NCBI GenBank assembly: GCA_964493635.1
Contig: CAZBOW010000042.1
Span: forward strand, 1-10,032
Origin: OLB6 sp964493635
GTDB taxonomy: Bacteria; Bacteroidota; Ignavibacteria; Kapaibacteriales; Kapaibacteriaceae
Direction of reading: 5' to 3'
DNA length: 10,032 nt
In this document: positions 6,082 to 10,032 of the stretch, piece by piece
Numbering within the stretch: position 1 is the first letter of the stretch
How the letters are laid out: the number at the start of each line of letters is the position of its first letter
Program-made: the position numbers and the translations under genes
Notes under the pieces: model-generated
The model's database searches: none
Told to the model about the DNA's origin: nothing
What the model saw: the letters and a program-made list of their open reading frames with translations, nothing else

Positions 6082-8382
6082 ATGAATCGCACTATCGCTC
6101 GTGGTGCCCTTGCACTTTTGCTCCTTCTATCACCAACGGTTGAACTTCTAGCCTCCTACGCAGGTATCAAGCTAGCAGTCGATCTTGCATCTGGAACGGT
6201 ATCGGGTTTTGTGGAGGCCGCTGTAACGAAGGAGCCCCTTATCGGCGCAACGGTTTCCGTAAAGGGACTCAAGGCGGGTGCCTACACAAACAAAAGCGGC
6301 TACTTTTCGATCACAAATGTGCCTCCTGGGGAGCAGACAATCGTTGTATCCTACGTAGGGTTCCTCCGTAAGGAGATCCTCGTAACCCTACTTCCAGACG
6401 GCGATGCCAAGTTGCGCGTTGTGATGATGTCCGACACTTCTAGTGGGCGTGAACTGACTGTCACGGCAGAGCGTGATGATGATAAACGACAGATATCCAT
6501 TTCGCGTATCAACATCCCCATCGAGCAACTCAGCCAGCTCCGCATCGGTGGTGAAGCCGACATTTTCCGAGCTCTTCAGATGCTGCCAGGTGTTCTCACC
6601 TCTTCTCAGATCTCGAGCGGCTTATTCATTCGAGGAGGTTCTCCCGATCAAAACCTCGTGCTTCTTGATGGCATGACCATTTATAACCCTACTCACCTGT
6701 TTGGTTTTATCTCAGCCTTTAACAACGATGCCATCAAAGATGTGGATTTGATTAAAGGGGGCTTTCCAGCCGAGTTTGGCGGTCGCATGTCTGCAGTTCT
6801 CAACATCACGCAGAAAGATGGTAATCGTGATCATGTCGAAGCACTTGTTGGCTTGGGCCTTATCTCATCCCGTGCATCCGTTCAGGGTCCGCTCGGCAAC
6901 GGATCCTTCTTCATTGGTGGACGTCGCACCTACCTTGAACTGATTCTAGGTCTTCTTCCAGAAGATCCGGAGATGCCACTTCCTTCATTCAACTTTTATG
7001 ATGTGAACGCTAAGGTCACGCAAAATCTAGGCGACGATGACAAAGTATCGCTGAGTGGTTTCATGACCAGAGATCAACTGGGATTTGCTCAAACAGGTCT
7101 AGACTTTGGTGTGCGTATAGGAAACAGGGCAACGTCGGCCCGCTGGTCGCACATCTTCGACCCAACCGTCTTCTCCGTTGTGACTGTGAGCGCCAGTAGC
7201 TACGACAACAACTTCGATGGTGAAACAGCCGGTAGAGCTTTTGAAGTCAACAATACCATTATCAACTACACCGCGAGGATTGAGCTCGAGTGGTTTGCCG
7301 GTGAGAACGTCACGATGAAGGGAGGGTATGAAGGCAACCTGTTCAATTTCAGTTACGTCCAGCTCTTCGAACAGTCGGCACAGAACAATCTTGCTATTCG
7401 AGATACAACGGCATTTCAGATCTGGGATAACACGCAGGCAGCCTTTGCACAAGTAACGTGGAACATCTCAGATAATGTGACGCTACAAAGTGGGATGAGG
7501 GCTAGTTACTGGGCCTCTAGTGAACAGTGGCTTTTCGACCCACGACTCGCTGTGCGTTATCAGATCACTGATGATGTGAATCTGAAAGTTGCATGGGGTC
7601 TCTATCATCAATACCTGCGTCTGGCGTCGCTACCCGACTTCTCGTTCTTTGATACGTGGTTGCCATCAGATCGTTCTGTTCCTCCTGGCCGTGCCGATCA
7701 CTACGTTGTATCGTTGGAAACAAGTCCTTATGACGGATTCAACCTGAACGTAGATGTGTACTACAAGAATCTGGCGAACATCAACGAACTACGACAGGGT
7801 GGTAGTAGGCGCCAAGTGCAAGTTTCGGATATCTTTTATGTGGGTGATGGATATAGCTATGGTGCTGAACTCTTCATTCAAAAGAAGGCCGGCAGGCTAA
7901 CCGGATGGATCGGGTACGCTCTGGGGTTCGTGTATTCTCAGTTTGATAGTGTGAACCTTGGGAACTGGTTTAGACCAAAGTTTGATCGACGTCATGATTT
8001 GAAGATTACCGCACTCTACAGACTGTCGGACCGGTGGGAGATAGGAGCCTCGTTCATGTTTCAGTCGGGCCAGTCGTACACCGGTGCAACGTCCACGTTG
8101 GGTGGTCGCGCTCCTGGTTGGGAAGGTGGCATTGTCATGGTGAACCCATCACAACGGTGGGGTTTGCGGTTACCAAACTCACATCAGCTCAACCTGAACG
8201 TGAACTATCACACAACGCTTTTTGATCTGCCCTGCAGACTGTTTCTCGACGTTTACAACGTCTATTCACGCAGAGACATCTGGTTCCGATCGTTTCTTAC
8301 CACGGAAGGCATACCAACAGTACGGGATGTACGGTTGCTACCCATCTTACCAACGATCTCGATGGAGCTGAAGTTCGAATGA
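6082..8382 (+). CDS. TonB-dependent outer-membrane receptor with carboxypeptidase-like N-terminal domain
   Basis: The 766-residue protein has a signal peptide (about residues 1-27) and a carboxypeptidase-regulatory-like domain (about 39-115, including LIGATVSVKG and the Y-T-N-K-S-G-Y-F turn). A possible TonB-box stretch, ELTVTAE (124-130), precedes a plug domain (about 136-245, with FIRGGSPDQNLVLLDG at 182-197), and the rest is a 22-strand-type barrel. It should import a substrate across the outer membrane using TonB energy; the substrate cannot be told from sequence. The barrel ends in L-K-F-E, so the usual terminal phenylalanine is next to last. No ribosome site is visible before the ATG, which is ordinary in Bacteroidota. 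It is joined to the DUF4249 gene by an ATGA overlap, and a perfect FNR-type site lies upstream. Length is on the short side for SusC proteins and no SusD partner follows, so it is not a typical glycan system. Confidence 0.93.
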   Translation: MNRTIARGALALLLLLSPTVELLASYAGIKLAVDLASGTVSGFVEAAVTKEPLIGATVSVKGLKAGAYTNKSGYFSITNVPPGEQTIVVSYVGFLRKEILVTLLPDGDAKLRVVMMSDTSSGRELTVTAERDDDKRQISISRINIPIEQLSQLRIGGEADIFRALQMLPGVLTSSQISSGLFIRGGSPDQNLVLLDGMTIYNPTHLFGFISAFNNDAIKDVDLIKGGFPAEFGGRMSAVLNITQKDGNRDHVEALVGLGLISSRASVQGPLGNGSFFIGGRRTYLELILGLLPEDPEMPLPSFNFYDVNAKVTQNLGDDDKVSLSGFMTRDQLGFAQTGLDFGVRIGNRATSARWSHIFDPTVFSVVTVSASSYDNNFDGETAGRAFEVNNTIINYTARIELEWFAGENVTMKGGYEGNLFNFSYVQLFEQSAQNNLAIRDTTAFQIWDNTQAAFAQVTWNISDNVTLQSGMRASYWASSEQWLFDPRLAVRYQITDDVNLKVAWGLYHQYLRLASLPDFSFFDTWLPSDRSVPPGRADHYVVSLETSPYDGFNLNVDVYYKNLANINELRQGGSRRQVQVSDIFYVGDGYSYGAELFIQKKAGRLTGWIGYALGFVYSQFDSVNLGNWFRPKFDRRHDLKITALYRLSDRWEIGASFMFQSGQSYTGATSTLGGRAPGWEGGIVMVNPSQRWGLRLPNSHQLNLNVNYHTTLFDLPCRLFLDVYNVYSRRDIWFRSFLTTEGIPTVRDVRLLPILPTISMELKFE

Positions 8383-9275
8383 GAACACTACACGCATTCG
8401 TTATCGCAGCGTTCATGGTATTGTTCGGTCAGATCATTGCTGGCTGTGAAGATCCAGTTGCAACTGACTATAAGGAGGAAATCGTACTCGAGGGACTTCT
8501 CCTAGTTGGAGAGCCCCTTGAACAAATCCGTATCATGCGAACCCTGCCAATCACAGACACGTTCTCCTTCGAACGAGCCGCGTTGCCTGACGCCACGATA
8601 ATCGTTGAGGCAGACGGAACTGAGATCCCGATGGAGTACATTCCAGACTCACGTGGTGGCACGTACCGTGCAGCAGATACCACGTACCGTGTGAAGCCGA
8701 ATGTACTGTATCGTGTTACAGTTCAAGCTCGTGGGGCAAGACTTACTGCCGCCACACGCACTCCGCCACTGTTTGAATGGGATGCTCCACCACGCAGCTG
8801 GCTTCGATATCCACATCCAGATTCACTGCTGGTGTCTGTCGACGACTCACTACTGATTTCTTGGACTTCGGTACCAGGAATCGAGCAGTACATCATCAGC
8901 ATCACATGTCTTGATACACTTGGATATGGTCAGTACCTAGAACCACCCAAACTAGAAACCAATCAGCGCACGCGTAGGCCTGTACCGGACTTCTTTGATC
9001 AATCGGGAACGTTGATTGCGAATGAGCGCACCACGCTCGGATCAACTCGGTTTACAACTTCGCAAACCGTTTGGGGAGTCTTTCGATGGTATGGCCTACA
9101 CGAGATTCGCATCTATGCACCAGATCGAGCATTTCTGGACTGGATCGACCTGGTTGGTAGCGGTCGACGCAGCTCGTATGATTATCGCCAAAGCAACATC
9201 AAGGGTGGACTTGGTGCGTGGGGTTCAGCATCTCTTGTTAAGCAGCGCACGTTCCTGTTGAAGTACGACGGGTGA
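8379..9275 (+). CDS. DUF4249-family lipoprotein, partner of the TonB receptor
   Basis: The 298-residue protein begins with a lipoprotein signal ending in IAGC, lipidated cysteine at residue 23 and followed by E-D. The body has the beta-rich features of DUF4249: an early V-L-E-G-L-L-L-V-G-E-P-L-E-Q-I strand pair (36-50), a middle Ig-like region with the phrase YRVTVQARG (110-118), and a C-terminal S-N-I-K-G-G-L-G-A-W-G-S-A-S (272-285) that resembles the family's conserved N-x-x-G-G-L-G-x-F-G ending. DUF4249 genes commonly follow TonB receptors in Bacteroidota, and here the two overlap by 4 bases, so they are surely co-expressed. A role as surface-exposed or periplasmic accessory of the receptor is likely, but the family has no proven biochemical function that I know of. 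Confidence 0.87.
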   Translation: MRTLHAFVIAAFMVLFGQIIAGCEDPVATDYKEEIVLEGLLLVGEPLEQIRIMRTLPITDTFSFERAALPDATIIVEADGTEIPMEYIPDSRGGTYRAADTTYRVKPNVLYRVTVQARGARLTAATRTPPLFEWDAPPRSWLRYPHPDSLLVSVDDSLLISWTSVPGIEQYIISITCLDTLGYGQYLEPPKLETNQRTRRPVPDFFDQSGTLIANERTTLGSTRFTTSQTVWGVFRWYGLHEIRIYAPDRAFLDWIDLVGSGRRSSYDYRQSNIKGGLGAWGSASLVKQRTFLLKYDG

Positions 9276-9301
9276 CAATGTGGAACACAGCTCCACGATT
9301 T

Positions 9302-9317
9302 ATTGACTATGGTCAAT
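9302..9317. promoter_or_regulatory. Second Crp/Fnr-type dyad, upstream of the barrel gene
   Basis: ATTGAC and GTCAAT form perfect 6-base arms around TATG. The core TTGAC-N4-GTCAA (9303-9316) has the same length and layout as the site at 6001-6014 and differs from the FNR consensus only by C for T in each half. Its centre is 70.5 bases before the next start codon. Binding by the regulator encoded at 5366-5968 is inferred. Confidence 0.6.
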
Positions 9318-9339
9318 GAAAACCACGAGAGGTACACAG

Positions 9340-9347
9340 CAACTTTG
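9340..9347 (+). promoter_or_regulatory. Candidate -7 promoter element for the barrel gene
   Basis: CAACTTTG matches the Bacteroidota -7 element TAnnTTTG at all fixed positions except the first T. Its last base is 37.5 bases from the centre of the upstream dyad, which would put that dyad near -41.5 to -43.5, as for a class II activator. No TTG is present at the expected -33 position except inside the dyad, which fits an activator-dependent promoter. Confidence 0.35.
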
Positions 9348-9379
9348 CGTACACAAAGAACACCAAAGGGGTTAGCACC

Positions 9380-9946
9380 ATGATGAACATGCTTCTCGTG
9401 CTTGGTATTGTTGGTATGCTGAGTACGCCTAGCCTAGCTCAGGACGCGCAAACACAGAGTAGGTATGCAGTTGAGACGGACATCTTATGGCCGTTCTTTC
9501 CGGGACTTACAAGAACGCAAATGACGGTAACACTCTGGCAAAACGGAGATGTACGCGGTGATCTTCTAGCAGGTGTGAACGTCCTGTTCCCCAATGATCG
9601 CGAAACGGAGGGTCGATTCGCAGACTATAGTGTCGTGACTGGTTACCGCCAGTACCTGTGGAAAGGACTGCATGTCGAGTATTCACAGACCACTGGACTT
9701 GGCGTGTTGCAAAACCATGTAACAACCGGTAAAACGTATCGAAGCTTTGATTGGGCAGCGACCGGTTCCGTGGGCTACAAATTTGAGTTTGCAGACAACA
9801 TGTTATACATCATTCCTCAATTCGGTGTTGAACGAGTTCTCTACAAGTCGAACCCTTGGCCCATCTATCAAGACAAAACCCTCACGAAGGAGGTTGGAGA
9901 GCAGGCAATTATACTCGGCGCGTTGCGCTTTGGATACAATTTCTAA
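9380..9946 (+). CDS. Small outer-membrane beta-barrel-like protein of unknown function
   Basis: The 188-residue protein has a signal peptide (MMNMLLVLGIVGMLSTPSLA, cleavage near residue 20) followed by alternating hydrophobic/polar strands and a final G-Y-N-F. A terminal aromatic residue of this kind is the usual mark of an outer-membrane barrel, and the mature length of about 168 residues would suit eight strands. The stretch TGYRQYLWKGLHVEY (95-109) recalls small Bacteroidota barrel proteins of the DUF3575 type, but I would not assign it firmly. The start is supported by AAAGGGG ending 8 bases before the ATG; a second ATG follows immediately. It lies 104 bases after the DUF4249 gene and has its own dyad and candidate promoter, so it appears to be a separate transcript under the same control. 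Confidence 0.78.
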   Translation: MMNMLLVLGIVGMLSTPSLAQDAQTQSRYAVETDILWPFFPGLTRTQMTVTLWQNGDVRGDLLAGVNVLFPNDRETEGRFADYSVVTGYRQYLWKGLHVEYSQTTGLGVLQNHVTTGKTYRSFDWAATGSVGYKFEFADNMLYIIPQFGVERVLYKSNPWPIYQDKTLTKEVGEQAIILGALRFGYNF

Positions 9947-9979
9947 CGATAAGACGATTTGTACGGATAAGTGTCGACA

Positions 9980-10030
9980 TGCCGGGAAAACCTTTTCCCG
10001 ACCCCATGCCGGGAAAAGGTTTTCCCGGCA
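9980..10030. repeat. Long inverted repeat made of two palindromes, possible terminator or intergenic repeat element
   Basis: Bases 9980-10000 pair perfectly with 10010-10030, giving a 21-base stem and a 9-base loop. Each arm is also nearly self-complementary: CGGGAAAA-CC-TTTTCCCG in the left arm (9983-10000), and 10-base half-sites around a central GG in the right arm (10008-10029). It begins 34 bases after the barrel gene stop, so it could end that transcript, though no run of T follows inside the window. It may also be one copy of a repeated extragenic element cut off by the window edge. Confidence 0.75.
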
Positions 10031-10032
10031 AC

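Noticed and set aside
9281..9297. Hairpin GTGGA/TCCAC just after the DUF4249 gene
   Set aside because: A five-pair stem with a 7-base loop and only a loosely T-rich tail is too weak for a terminator call.

Overview
The window looks like a chromosomal stretch from a member of the Bacteroidota/FCB group. Three things point there. One secreted protein ends in a type IX secretion sorting domain. A TonB-dependent receptor with an N-terminal carboxypeptidase-like domain is fused by a 4-base overlap to a DUF4249 lipoprotein, a typical Bacteroidota pair. A Crp/Fnr regulator has the short recognition-helix form common in that phylum. I cannot name a genus. Most of the window has moderate G+C, but about 540-3650 is clearly richer (46 G+C of 60 in 1561-1620 and 40 of 60 in 2221-2280, against 24 of 60 in 6661-6720 and 26 of 60 in 8881-8940, counted by hand).

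Layout from left to right. The possible tail of an upstream gene ends at 51. A small DUF1761-like membrane protein (102-515, +) follows. Convergent with it is a tight five-gene, G+C-rich minus-strand operon. In transcription order it encodes a small membrane protein (3650-3249), an NmrA-like NAD(P)-binding protein (3252-2623), a metallo-beta-lactamase-fold lipoprotein (2613-1813), a classical short-chain dehydrogenase (1799-969) and a second small membrane protein (972-544). Its composition suggests it was acquired. A perfect 9-base inverted repeat sits just upstream of its first start codon. Next, on the minus strand, is a secreted seven-repeat FG-GAP/VCBS beta-propeller with a type IX tail (5234-3771).

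Divergent from it is a Crp/Fnr-type regulator (5366-5968, +), followed by the TonB receptor (6082-8382), the DUF4249 lipoprotein (8379-9275) and a small outer-membrane-barrel-like protein (9380-9946). The window closes with a long perfect inverted repeat whose two arms are themselves palindromes (9980-10030).

The most interesting signal is regulatory. Two 14-base dyads of the form TTGAY-N4-RTCAA lie upstream of the receptor operon (6001-6014) and of the barrel gene (9303-9316), centred 74.5 and 70.5 bases before their start codons. Both intergenic regions follow the regulator gene, whose recognition helix carries the E-x-x-S-R pattern that FNR uses to read TTGAT. The simplest reading is a local regulon in which this regulator controls the receptor, its lipoprotein partner and the barrel protein. 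The regulator lacks the cysteines of an Fe-S FNR, so the signal it senses is unknown. What the receptor transports is also unknown.
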